From assembly GCF_001698815.1 (NCBI RefSeq), contig NZ_LGSI01000056.1, positions 85,534 to 149,533 of the forward strand: a stretch of 64,000 nt of DNA, read 5' to 3'. Made by a program: the position numbers and the translations under genes. The stretch is from Pseudomonas syringae. Lineage in GTDB: Bacteria > Pseudomonadota > Gammaproteobacteria > Pseudomonadales > Pseudomonadaceae. The notes beneath the pieces are model-generated. The model ran no database searches. It worked only from the letters and a program-made list of their open reading frames with translations, and was not told the DNA's origin. Of this stretch, positions 48,061 through 55,649 are shown one piece after another. Numbering within the stretch: position 1 is the stretch's first letter; each line of letters starts with the position of its first letter.

Positions 48061-48471
48061 TTACTTCTTCACAGCACAGTCGGTTGCCTTGAACATCTGG
48101 GTGGTAACCGGACGATTGGTCTTGTACTCGGTGAACTGATACTTGAGTACCGCGCCTTTGGTCATCAACTGACGATAGCCGTTGTTGTGACAAACGCTGT
48201 TACCCAGTTGATTGCGCACGGCATCCGGGTTGGCGCGCATCTGTTGTGCCTGCCCTTCGCGCACACTCAGGTGGTTGATCAGCGCGTTGCCTTCAACCGT
48301 GTAGCCTTGATCGAGAATGTCTTCGTTGATCGCCCGTGGTGTACCGACGCTGCTTTCCTTCGCGACTTTTTCAAGCATTTTGCTCAGTTCGAATTCCTGC
48401 TTGGACGCCGCATTGGCGCACAGTGGAGCAACGAGCAACAGCGTAAGGGTGGGAACGATAAGGCGCAGCAT
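48061..48471 (-). CDS. secreted PA3611-like protein (quorum-sensing-regulated virulence factor family)
   Basis: The 136-residue product starts MLRLIVPTLTLLLVAPLCANA, a clear Sec signal peptide cleaved near residue 21. The mature part has EKVAKESSVGTPRAINEDIL and ends with a pair of Cys (NSVCHNNGY and ATDCAVKK) that could form a disulfide. It resembles the PA3611 family of small secreted proteins, whose P. aeruginosa member is quorum-controlled. Function in this strain is unknown. The frame is open to 48528, but the ATG at 48471 gives the signal peptide. Confidence 0.8.
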   Translation of the reverse strand: MLRLIVPTLTLLLVAPLCANAASKQEFELSKMLEKVAKESSVGTPRAINEDILDQGYTVEGNALINHLSVREGQAQQMRANPDAVRNQLGNSVCHNNGYRQLMTKGAVLKYQFTEYKTNRPVTTQMFKATDCAVKK

Positions 48472-48724
48472 TAAACTCTCCTGATTCAGTGACTGGCCGT
48501 TGGACCGGAAACATAAAAGTACGTTCACTAAGCAGGCTGCCAGATGCAGATGCTTCAGCGGGGGCGAAGTATAGAGGACGAGCCGATACAGCTCCTAGGC
48601 CGAAAACAGATTCCTGGGAGGACAGCGCAACGGTTGACCGCGCTGCTCTGGTAAACTTCGACAACTTATTACCTTCTCGGGGCAACCCAGTGTCAACGCC
48701 TTCTGTTCATCGGTGCACTCAACC

Positions 48725-49435
48725 ATGAGTCATGCCGTTTCCCGTCTGCGCGATCAACGCCTGGCGCAAAGTACCAAGCCGTTCATTGCCCGCGGATCAC
48801 GCGCGCCACGGTGCCCCGGCTGTCGGGTAATTTCCGATTATTGCCTGTGCGCCTGGAAACCGAGTGTGCCGGCTACGTCGGGCATGTGCCTGTTGATGTA
48901 CGACACTGAGCCTTTGAAACCTACCAATACCGGCTGGCTGATTGCTGACGTGATCAAAGATACCTACGCATTTGGCTGGTCGCGGGTCGAGATCAATCCG
49001 CAACTGCTGGCATTATTGGACGATCCGCAGTGGCAGCCGTACATCGTTTTTCCTGGTGAGTTTGTCCCGGAGGAGCGCGTGGTCAGTGAAGTCAGGCTCG
49101 AACCAGGTAAGCGGCCGCTGTTTATTTTGCTGGATGCGACCTGGACCGAGGCCCGCAAGATGTTTCGCAAGAGTCCGTATCTGGAGCGTTTTCCAGTGTT
49201 GAGTCTGGAATCGGAACAGCTGTCTCGCTACCGACTGCGCCGCTCCAAGCGCGACGACCATTTCTGTACGGCCGAAGTCGCGGCGTTGTGCCTTGAACTG
49301 GCGGGCGATACCCACGCCAGCGGTGTTCTGGATGCTTATCTGGACGTGTTCACCGCGCATTATCTGGGGGCCAAATTTCAAAACCCTATTGATGCGCAGG
49401 ACGCCGCCCACACTCACTTGAAAGCTTTTATATAG
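48725..49435 (+). CDS. DTW-domain tRNA-uridine aminocarboxypropyltransferase (TapT/YfiP-like)
   Basis: The 236-residue protein carries the DTW signature DATWTEARKMFRKSPYL and Cys-rich CPGCRVISDYCLC near the N-terminus, probably a zinc site. TapT adds a 3-amino-3-carboxypropyl group to uridine 47 of tRNA (acp3U47) using SAM. The ATG at 48725 is chosen; a GTG four codons earlier is possible. It lies upstream of erdR in Pseudomonas synteny. Confidence 0.88.
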   Translation: MSHAVSRLRDQRLAQSTKPFIARGSRAPRCPGCRVISDYCLCAWKPSVPATSGMCLLMYDTEPLKPTNTGWLIADVIKDTYAFGWSRVEINPQLLALLDDPQWQPYIVFPGEFVPEERVVSEVRLEPGKRPLFILLDATWTEARKMFRKSPYLERFPVLSLESEQLSRYRLRRSKRDDHFCTAEVAALCLELAGDTHASGVLDAYLDVFTAHYLGAKFQNPIDAQDAAHTHLKAFI

Positions 49436-49636
49436 ATAGCTGATCTGCGGCGCTCACCCGCTGAAGATAATTGCACAATAAGCAATAACGTTTCACCAAG
49501 CATGGCGCTTGACCACCCCGACTTCGCTGGGCATGCTTGGCGCCGCATAAAGGATTGGACGCTTGTTTTTGTGGGTTTGCGTCGAATGTGCTGTGTCGCC
49601 CAACGAGCATTTGCTGGCATTTCCGAATGCCTTGCT

Positions 49637-49659
49637 GAGCAGCGATCGGATCGCTGCTC
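49637..49659. promoter_or_regulatory. perfect palindrome upstream of erdR
   Basis: GAGCAGCGATC and its exact reverse complement (49637-49647, 49649-49659) are separated by one base and end 21 bases before the erdR ATG. It could be an operator or a tight RNA hairpin, or a single REP half. A looser inverted repeat lies upstream (49496-49504 with 49532-49540). Confidence 0.55.
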
Positions 49660-49680
49660 CTATAAAAACAGGATCACCCA

Positions 49681-50328
49681 ATGACCTACGAAATCCTGAT
49701 TGCCGATGACCATCCGCTATTTCGCAGTGCGCTGCATCAGGCATTGAGCCTCGGGCTCGGCCCGGATGTCCGGTTGGTAGAGGCCGACAGCATTGCTCAG
49801 CTTGAAACTCATTTGGGTGAAAAGACCGATTGGGATCTGGTTCTGCTGGATCTGAACATGCCGGGTGCCTACGGTTTTTCCGGTTTGGTGCTGTTACGCG
49901 GGCAGTATCCGCAGATTCCTGTGGTAATGGTCTCCGCTCAGGAGGAAGCGTCGATTGTCGTACGCTCCAAGGAGTTCGGCGCCAGCGGTTTCATCCCCAA
50001 ATCCAGTTCCCTGGAAACCATCCAGCAAGCCGTGCGCGCGGTTCTCGAAGGGGATGTCTGGTGGCCAGCGCAGGTCAATGAGCACGTCAGTGTTTCGGCT
50101 GAAGCCAAAGCAGCCAGTGCTGGCCTTGCGAGTCTGACTCCACAGCAATTCCGGGTACTGACCATGGTCTGCGAAGGTTTGTTGAACAAGCAGATCGCCT
50201 ACGAACTGAGCGTCTCCGAAGCGACCATCAAGGCGCATGTGACCGCGATTTTCCGCAAGCTGGGCGTGCGTACTCGCACTCAGGCCGCGCTGCTCCTGCA
50301 ACAACTGGAATCGATTTCGCCAAACTGA
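49681..50328 (+). CDS. erdR: LuxR-family response regulator ErdR
   Basis: The 215-residue regulator has a receiver domain (about 1-125) with acidic Asp9-Asp10, phosphoacceptor Asp57 in LVLLDLNMPG and Lys in GFIPKSSS. A C-terminal LuxR helix-turn-helix (about 145-210: LTPQQFRVL...GLLNKQIAYELSVSEATIKAHV) follows. In Pseudomonas ErdR activates ethanol and other carbon-oxidation genes such as acetyl-CoA synthetase. The partner histidine kinase is not in this window. Confidence 0.88.
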   Translation: MTYEILIADDHPLFRSALHQALSLGLGPDVRLVEADSIAQLETHLGEKTDWDLVLLDLNMPGAYGFSGLVLLRGQYPQIPVVMVSAQEEASIVVRSKEFGASGFIPKSSSLETIQQAVRAVLEGDVWWPAQVNEHVSVSAEAKAASAGLASLTPQQFRVLTMVCEGLLNKQIAYELSVSEATIKAHVTAIFRKLGVRTRTQAALLLQQLESISPN

Positions 50329-50412
50329 TTGCGTGCGCAGCGCCGTGGGTTCACGCTTTTTTGACTTGTCCTGAATTAACTTCGCTTTTTCTATTCAAGC
50401 AGCAGCCTACCT

Positions 50413-50778
50413 ATGTCTCCTTTCAAAGGCCAAACCGGCCTCAAACGTATCTTCAATGCCACCGGCTATTCCTTTGACGGCCTGTCCGCCGCTTTTAAAG
50501 GCGAGGCTGCTTTTCGGCAGTTGGTATTGCTGAACGTGATCCTGATTCCCGTGTCTTTCCTGTTTCACGTCAGCAAGGCCGAGCATGCCTTGTTGATCGC
50601 TGTCTGCCTTCTGGCACTGATCGTTGAATTGCTCAATTCGGCTGTCGAGGCCGCGATCGACCGGATTTCCCTGGAATTGCATCCGCTTTCCAAGAATGCC
50701 AAAGACATGGGCAGCGCCGCACAGCTCATTGCCCTGGGGATGATCGCCGTGGTCTGGGGTTTGATCCTGCTGGGTTGA
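50413..50778 (+). CDS. dgkA: diacylglycerol kinase DgkA
   Basis: The 121-residue inner-membrane enzyme re-phosphorylates diacylglycerol from membrane-derived glucan synthesis. It has three membrane segments and the family signature AEHALLIAVCLLALIVELLN plus SAVEAAIDRISLE, with the acidic catalytic residues. It follows erdR by 84 bases. Size and motifs match DgkA. Confidence 0.95.
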   Translation: MSPFKGQTGLKRIFNATGYSFDGLSAAFKGEAAFRQLVLLNVILIPVSFLFHVSKAEHALLIAVCLLALIVELLNSAVEAAIDRISLELHPLSKNAKDMGSAAQLIALGMIAVVWGLILLG

Positions 50779-50796
50779 AGCACCAGTCCAGGACGC

Positions 50797-51735
50797 TTAG
50801 ACACCAGCCTGATAAATGCTTGGCAGGACAATTTCATCACTGCGTCGGATGCCCGTGGTGAATGAGCGGCACAGATCGAGAAATTCGCGCATGGCGGAGG
50901 TTTGATACTTCTGCTTGTGCCAGATGAAATAGAACTGCCTGATCAGGTCCAACTCCGGCGTTTCGACGGCCACCAGGCTGCCGCGTCGGAAAGCATCGCG
51001 CAGGGCCAGCCGGGAAATACAGCCAATTCCCAATCCCGATTCCACCGCACGCTTGATCGCCTCGGTGTGTTCCAGCTCCAGTCGCACATTAAGTGCGTTG
51101 CGGTGATGGCGCATGGCTTGATCGAAGGTCAGACGAGTGCCGGAACCCTGTTCACGCAAGATCCAGGCTTCTTCGGTCAGTTGATCGAGACTGGCATGGC
51201 CACGCTTGGCCAACGGATGCTGCGGCGCACAGAACACCACCAGTTCGTCTTCGACCCAACGCTGCACTTCGATGTCCGGGTGCGTGCAATCGCCTTCAAT
51301 CAGACCTAGATCAATTTCGTAGTGAGCAACTTGTTGCACGATATGCTCAGTGTTCTGCACGTGCAGCTTGACCTGGCTTTCCGGGTGGCGCTGCATGAAG
51401 CTGCCGATCAGCAGGGTTGCCAGGTAGTTGCCGATAGTCAGTGTCGCGCCGACCGCCAGTGAGCCGAAACCGGATTTGCCGTTGAGCAGGTCCTCGATCT
51501 CCTTGGCCTGATCCAGCAGCGCGACGGCCTGCGGCAGCAACTGGCGGCCTGTGGCGTTGAGGCTCAGGCGTTTGCCGGCGCGGTCGAACAGCTGACAGCT
51601 GGATTGGCGTTCCAGTTCTGTAATTGAGGTACTCGCCGCTGATTGCGACAAGGACAGCAGTATGGCCGCACGGGAAACACTTTCCTGTTGTGCGACGGCG
51701 ACGAAGACCTGGAGTTGACGCAGAGTAAATCGCAT
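50797..51735 (-). CDS. finR: LysR-family regulator FinR
   Basis: The 312-residue protein has an N-terminal winged helix (SVSRAAILLSLSQSAASTSI, about 17-45) and a LysR effector domain. It is divergent from fpr, and in Pseudomonas FinR activates fpr under oxidative stress and represses its own gene. The name rests on this arrangement; the LysR call is certain. Confidence 0.85.
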   Translation of the reverse strand: MRFTLRQLQVFVAVAQQESVSRAAILLSLSQSAASTSITELERQSSCQLFDRAGKRLSLNATGRQLLPQAVALLDQAKEIEDLLNGKSGFGSLAVGATLTIGNYLATLLIGSFMQRHPESQVKLHVQNTEHIVQQVAHYEIDLGLIEGDCTHPDIEVQRWVEDELVVFCAPQHPLAKRGHASLDQLTEEAWILREQGSGTRLTFDQAMRHHRNALNVRLELEHTEAIKRAVESGLGIGCISRLALRDAFRRGSLVAVETPELDLIRQFYFIWHKQKYQTSAMREFLDLCRSFTTGIRRSDEIVLPSIYQAGV

Positions 51736-51857
51736 ATCTATATAACCGATAACCTATATCTTGATAATCCAGTTAACAGATATTGTGTCTGCCACTAGAA
51801 TATCGCGCAATAGCGCTCTTACCCGGCGCGGGTGAAATTTCAGGAGTTCCTACGTAC
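51736..51857 (+). promoter_or_regulatory. finR-fpr divergent promoter region
   Basis: A sigma-70 promoter for fpr is visible: TTAACA (51773-51778), 17-base spacer, TAGAAT (51796-51801). Upstream GATAACC and GATAATC occur as direct repeats (51748 and 51763), a likely FinR site. Confidence 0.6.
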
Positions 51858-52637
51858 ATGAGCAACATGAACCACGAGCGTGTCCTTAGCGTCCATCACT
51901 GGAACGACACTCTCTTCAGTTTCAAGTGCACCCGCGACCCAGGTCTGCGTTTCGAGAACGGTCAGTTCGTCATGATCGGTCTGCAGCAGCCAAATGGTCG
52001 CCCGCTCATGCGCGCTTATTCGATTGCCAGCCCAAACTGGGAAGAGCATCTCGAGTTTTTCAGCATCAAGGTGCCGGACGGTCCCCTCACGTCGCAGCTG
52101 CAGCATTTGAAGGAAGGCGACGAGATCATCATCAGCAAGAAACCTACGGGTACGCTGGTGCTGGACGACCTCAAGCCGGGCAAGCATCTTTACCTGCTGA
52201 GCACGGGTACTGGCTTGGCGCCGTTCATGAGCGTCATTCAGGATCCGGAAACCTACGAGCGTTTCGAAAAGGTCATCCTGTGCCATGGCGTTCGTTACGT
52301 GAACGAAGTGGCCTACCGCGAATTCATCACCGAGCATCTGCCGCAGAACGAGTTCTTCGGTGAAGCCTTGCGTGACAAGTTGATCTACTACCCGACCGTT
52401 ACCCGCGAGCCTTTCGAGAACGAAGGCCGGCTAACCGATCTGATGCGCAGCGGCAAGCTGTTCAGCGACATCGGTCTGCCGCCGATCAATCCTCAGGATG
52501 ATCGCGCGATGTTGTGCGGTAGCCCGAGCATGCTCGACGAAACCAGCGAAGTGCTCAACAGCTTCGGCCTGACTGTTTCGCCGCGTATGCGCGAGCCGGG
52601 TGATTACCTGATCGAGCGTGCGTTCGTCGAGAAGTAA
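51858..52637 (+). CDS. fpr: ferredoxin--NADP reductase
   Basis: The 259-residue FAD enzyme passes electrons between NADPH and ferredoxin or flavodoxin, feeding iron-sulfur repair and oxidative-stress defence. FAD-binding RAYSIASP and the NADP-binding LLSTGTGLAPFMSVI are clear. The frame extends to 51783, but ATG 51858 with CAGGAG upstream matches the family. A terminator follows. fdxA, elsewhere in the window, is a possible redox partner. Confidence 0.94.
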   Translation: MSNMNHERVLSVHHWNDTLFSFKCTRDPGLRFENGQFVMIGLQQPNGRPLMRAYSIASPNWEEHLEFFSIKVPDGPLTSQLQHLKEGDEIIISKKPTGTLVLDDLKPGKHLYLLSTGTGLAPFMSVIQDPETYERFEKVILCHGVRYVNEVAYREFITEHLPQNEFFGEALRDKLIYYPTVTREPFENEGRLTDLMRSGKLFSDIGLPPINPQDDRAMLCGSPSMLDETSEVLNSFGLTVSPRMREPGDYLIERAFVEK

Positions 52638-52700
52638 GCGACGTGCGCAGCTGAATTACAACGCGGGATGTGCTGCAAGGTACATCGCGCTTGTGACGAA

Positions 52701-52737
52701 AAAACCGCCTGGGGGTCACGGACCAGGCGGTTTTTTT
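52701..52737 (+). terminator. fpr terminator
   Basis: AACCGCCTGG/CCAGGCGGTT stem with a 10-base loop and seven T's, plus an A-run on the other side that may also serve trmO in reverse. Confidence 0.88.
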
Positions 52738-52767
52738 GTGGGCGACGTTTGGTCTGTCGGCTGCGAC

Positions 52768-53472
52768 TCAGCTTGTGGCCAGAACGACCTCAAGCACGCG
52801 AATCAGCCCGGCTTGCGGATAATGCCAGCGTACATCCAGATCCCAGAGTTGCGCACCGTAGCGACGCTCCGGTGTCGGCACTTGATAAGCCGGTCTCGGG
52901 TCCTGGGCCAGGCATTGCTTGATCAGTTCAACCAATGGCTCGCCCAGACGCAGCGCATGTTCGTGGGCCTGACGCAGCGCTTCATCCGTCCACTGAACCG
53001 GGATCAGCTCGGGTGCGGCGCTGGCGATGGTGTTGCTCGCTGTTGGCACGCTGTCGGCATAGGGCACGTAGGGTTTGACGTCCAGCACCGGCGTGCCGTC
53101 CAGCAAGTCGATGCCGGATAACCACAGGCGTCCGGCTTCAACCTTGTCCAGCTTGACCACTGACTGGCCTATGCCATTCGGCCGATGGGTCGCGCGGGTG
53201 GCGAACACACCCATGGACTGATTGCCGCCCAGGCGCGGCGGTCGCACTTTCAGGCGTGGCTTGTCTTCCAGTGCCAGATGAAACAGGAACAACAGCCAGA
53301 CATGGCTGACCTGTTCCAGACCCTGCACGGCATCGCCCTGATCAAACGGCGCCACCAGTTCCAGCACACCGCGAGCCGCCGGAGCGAGCTGCGGCTGACG
53401 CGGGATGGCGAACTTCTCCTTGAAGCAGGAGCGCACGTAGCCGATGGGGGAGACGTTGTAGGAATCAGGCAT
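52768..53472 (-). CDS. trmO: tRNA (N6-threonylcarbamoyl-A37)-N6-methyltransferase TrmO
   Basis: The 234-residue SAM-dependent enzyme methylates t6A37 of tRNA-Thr to m6t6A. It has the YaeB/VirR fold with GVFATRATHRPNGIGQS and DGTPVLDVKPYVPYAD. The C-terminal half is longer than in archaeal relatives. It is a lone gene converging on fpr. REP copy 2 lies upstream of its start. Confidence 0.9.
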   Translation of the reverse strand: MPDSYNVSPIGYVRSCFKEKFAIPRQPQLAPAARGVLELVAPFDQGDAVQGLEQVSHVWLLFLFHLALEDKPRLKVRPPRLGGNQSMGVFATRATHRPNGIGQSVVKLDKVEAGRLWLSGIDLLDGTPVLDVKPYVPYADSVPTASNTIASAAPELIPVQWTDEALRQAHEHALRLGEPLVELIKQCLAQDPRPAYQVPTPERRYGAQLWDLDVRWHYPQAGLIRVLEVVLATS

Positions 53473-53510
53473 GAGGGTTAAGGCCAGTCATCGCAATTGA
53501 ATGTCAATCC

Positions 53511-53562
53511 GTAGGACCGGCTTCAGCCGGGAGAATGTCCTCCCGGCTGAAGCCGGTCCTAC
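53511..53562. repeat. REP/REPIN inverted repeat, copy 2
   Basis: 23-base arms at 53511-53533 and 53540-53562 are exact reverse complements. Compared with copies 1 and 3 both arms carry a compensated change (TTT/AAA to TTC/GAA), which preserves the pairing. Confidence 0.9.
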
Positions 53563-53590
53563 AAGTCTGGGATCAAGGATGCGGTCTGGA

Positions 53591-54052
53591 TCAGCCGCGA
53601 ACCCGCAGGGTCAAGCCTTTGAGGAAGTTGCGCAGCAACTGGTCGCCACAGGTGCGGTAGTTGCTGTGACCGAATTTGCGGAACAGGGCGCTCAGCTCAG
53701 GCTTGGACACAGGGAACTCGGCGGCCTTGAGGGCTGCGTGCATGTCTTCTTCCTTGAGCTCGAAGGCCACGCGCAGTTTTTTCAGGACCGTGTTGTTGGT
53801 GATTGGCAGTTCAACCGCGTGTGGCGGACGGCTGTCGTCCTTGCCGCGCTTGAAGATCACCAGGCCATCGAGGAAGTGCGCCATGATTTCATCGCTGCAA
53901 TCCAGATAACCTTCTTCGTCTTCTTTCTTCATGAAGGCGATCACGTCGGCCTTGGAGATTTCGAAGCCTGCCAGCTTGACGATATCGACGATTTTGCCGT
54001 CGCTGATATCAAGCATGTAGCGCACGCTGCGCAGTACGTCATTGTTCATCAT
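53591..54052 (-). CDS. DUF1456 family protein (YehS-like)
   Basis: The 153-residue cytosolic protein has two related halves, each starting NDVLRSVRYML / NTVLKKLRVAF and ending in EDEEGYLDCSDEIMAHFLDGL / CGDQLLRNFLKGL, the DUF1456 duplication. E. coli YehS is the same family, with unknown function. The frame extends to 54259, but MMNNDVLRS at 54052 matches relatives. It is followed by REP copy 2. Confidence 0.85.
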   Translation of the reverse strand: MMNNDVLRSVRYMLDISDGKIVDIVKLAGFEISKADVIAFMKKEDEEGYLDCSDEIMAHFLDGLVIFKRGKDDSRPPHAVELPITNNTVLKKLRVAFELKEEDMHAALKAAEFPVSKPELSALFRKFGHSNYRTCGDQLLRNFLKGLTLRVRG

Positions 54053-54141
54053 GGTGTGTTCGAGTCCTGGTAAGACGGGTGTAACGCCGCAGAAGCTGAC
54101 CGCTGCGGCACTGAATGGGGGCTGGATCGGTAGTGCGTGGG

Positions 54142-54852
54142 TCAGAACTTCTCTTTGCTGGTCATATAGCGCCACTGGCCTTCGGGCAATTTGCCCATCG
54201 ACACGCCGCCGATGCGGATGCGGCGCACCGAAACGATCTTCACGCCAACGGCTTCGCACAGTTGGGCAATGATGCCCGGCTGCGGGTTTTTCATGGCGAA
54301 GCGCAGGCGGTTTTCGTTCTGCCAGCTGGCTTTGACCGCAGGTAATTCCTTACCTTTATAGGTCAGGCCGTGATTCAGGCGATTCAGGCCGTGGGCCACC
54401 ATATCGCCGGTAATCTCGACAATGTATTCCTGCTCGATCTTGCTGCGGTCGTCCGTCAGCTTGCGCAGGATTTTCCAGTCCTGGCTGAACACCATCAAGC
54501 CGCTGGCATTGGCCTGCAAGGTCGAAATGGGTTCAAGGCGCAGGAAATGCCCTTTGAGTGGACGCTTGCCGAAGCTGTGCTCTTCGGACAGGGTGCCCGG
54601 CGTGATCAGCGCCAATGCATCGGCGTCGCTCATTGCAGCCGGCTTGTGCAGGATGATCGTCACCGGTTCCGGCGCATCAGCCTTGGCTGCAGGGCTGAGT
54701 TCAACGGTTTGCGTGTCGACCTTAAACTGTGGTTCTTCGATGACTTCGCCATCCACGGTGACCCAGCCGCCTTCGATATACAGCTCAGCCTCCCGACGGG
54801 AGCAGCCGATCAGCTCGATAAGACGTTTGGAGAGGCGGATGGGTTCTGACAT
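54142..54852 (-). CDS. RsuA/RluF-like pseudouridine synthase homologue lacking the catalytic Asp
   Basis: The 236-residue protein has an N-terminal S4 RNA-binding domain (RLSKRLIELIGCSRREAELYIEGGWVTV-type sequence, residues 6-50) and a pseudouridine synthase fold. In the catalytic motif GRLD the sequence reads STLQ, so Gln113 replaces the nucleophilic Asp. The RQIRRM motif near residue 193 is also gone (PGIIAQL). The length and fold are otherwise intact, with a normal stop. It may bind RNA without modifying it, or have a different job. RluF/RluB annotation should not be taken as activity. Confidence 0.8.
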   Translation of the reverse strand: MSEPIRLSKRLIELIGCSRREAELYIEGGWVTVDGEVIEEPQFKVDTQTVELSPAAKADAPEPVTIILHKPAAMSDADALALITPGTLSEEHSFGKRPLKGHFLRLEPISTLQANASGLMVFSQDWKILRKLTDDRSKIEQEYIVEITGDMVAHGLNRLNHGLTYKGKELPAVKASWQNENRLRFAMKNPQPGIIAQLCEAVGVKIVSVRRIRIGGVSMGKLPEGQWRYMTSKEKF

Positions 54853-54958
54853 GACAAAGAGCCGTTACTTAAGAGAAAGGCGCTTATTGTACCCGTGCAC
54901 GCCCGGTTAATCGCGGCAACATTACAAATGGGCCGGAATCAGTGGTGACGGCTCAGTT

Positions 54959-55048
54959 GTTGGAGCGAGGCTTGCCCGCGAACGTCGCCATTTCAGGCGA
55001 TCGATAAGTCGACAGAAAATCCGGTTCGCGGGCAAGCCTCGCTCCAAC
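54959..55048. repeat. REP-type inverted repeat (GGAGCGAGG family)
   Basis: 24-base arms (54959-54982 and 55025-55048) are exact reverse complements flanking 42 bases. The interrupted copy at 31987-32088 belongs to the same family. Confidence 0.9.
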
Positions 55049-55079
55049 GGGCCGCGGACGACGGGAGATTCCCCAGCGA

Positions 55080-55535
55080 TCAGTTTGGCTTCAAGCGCAT
55101 GCGCAACATTGGGTACGGCTGGCCCAGACCGTCAACCTCGGTACGGCTGACCACTTCGAAACCATGTTTGAGATAGAAACCCAGCGCCTGCGGGTTCTGC
55201 TCGTTGACGTCCAGTTCTTCTATGCCGAAATGTTCGATGGCATGGGCAAGCAGCAGTTTTCCCAGGCCCTCGCCGCGATGTGCGGGGTCGATGAAGAGCA
55301 TCTCCAGCTTGGTCCTGCTTACGCCGGCAAAACCAGTGATGTTCATGTGTACATCCCGACCGCAGAACAGCGTGACGCTATCCAGATAGCGCGAGAGAAG
55401 CAGGCTCTTGAGGATCGAGATATACGAGTCGGGAAGAAAATCGTGGGTGGCACGGACCGAGTCTTCCCAAACTTGCGTCAGTTTCGGGTATTCGTTCTTG
55501 TCGGGGATGAAAATCTCGTGATGCTGGTCTTGCAT
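55080..55535 (-). CDS. GNAT-family N-acetyltransferase
   Basis: The 151-residue protein has the GNAT acetyl-CoA loop in AHRGEGLGKLLLAHAIEH and the beta-bulge region LEMLFIDP. The C-terminal DVNEQNPQALGFYLKHGFE is typical. It resembles small YjaB-like acetyltransferases; substrate unknown. CGGAG lies 9 bases before the ATG at 55535. It follows rimO on the same strand, separated by a terminator. Confidence 0.82.
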   Translation of the reverse strand: MQDQHHEIFIPDKNEYPKLTQVWEDSVRATHDFLPDSYISILKSLLLSRYLDSVTLFCGRDVHMNITGFAGVSRTKLEMLFIDPAHRGEGLGKLLLAHAIEHFGIEELDVNEQNPQALGFYLKHGFEVVSRTEVDGLGQPYPMLRMRLKPN

Positions 55536-55592
55536 GGGCTTGGCTCCGTCTGGCCGCTGTGCAAAGGAAAGTCGCCAGTCTGTTCGACCCAT

Positions 55593-55622
55593 AAAAAGCC
55601 CCGCCGTTTGAAGGGCAGGGCT
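55593..55622 (-). terminator. rimO terminator
   Basis: On the minus strand AGCCCTGCC pairs with GGCGGGGCT and is followed by TTTTT. It lies about 30 bases after the rimO stop. Confidence 0.75.
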
Positions 55623-55649
55623 GATTTACTTCAGGCTACGAACAGGCGA

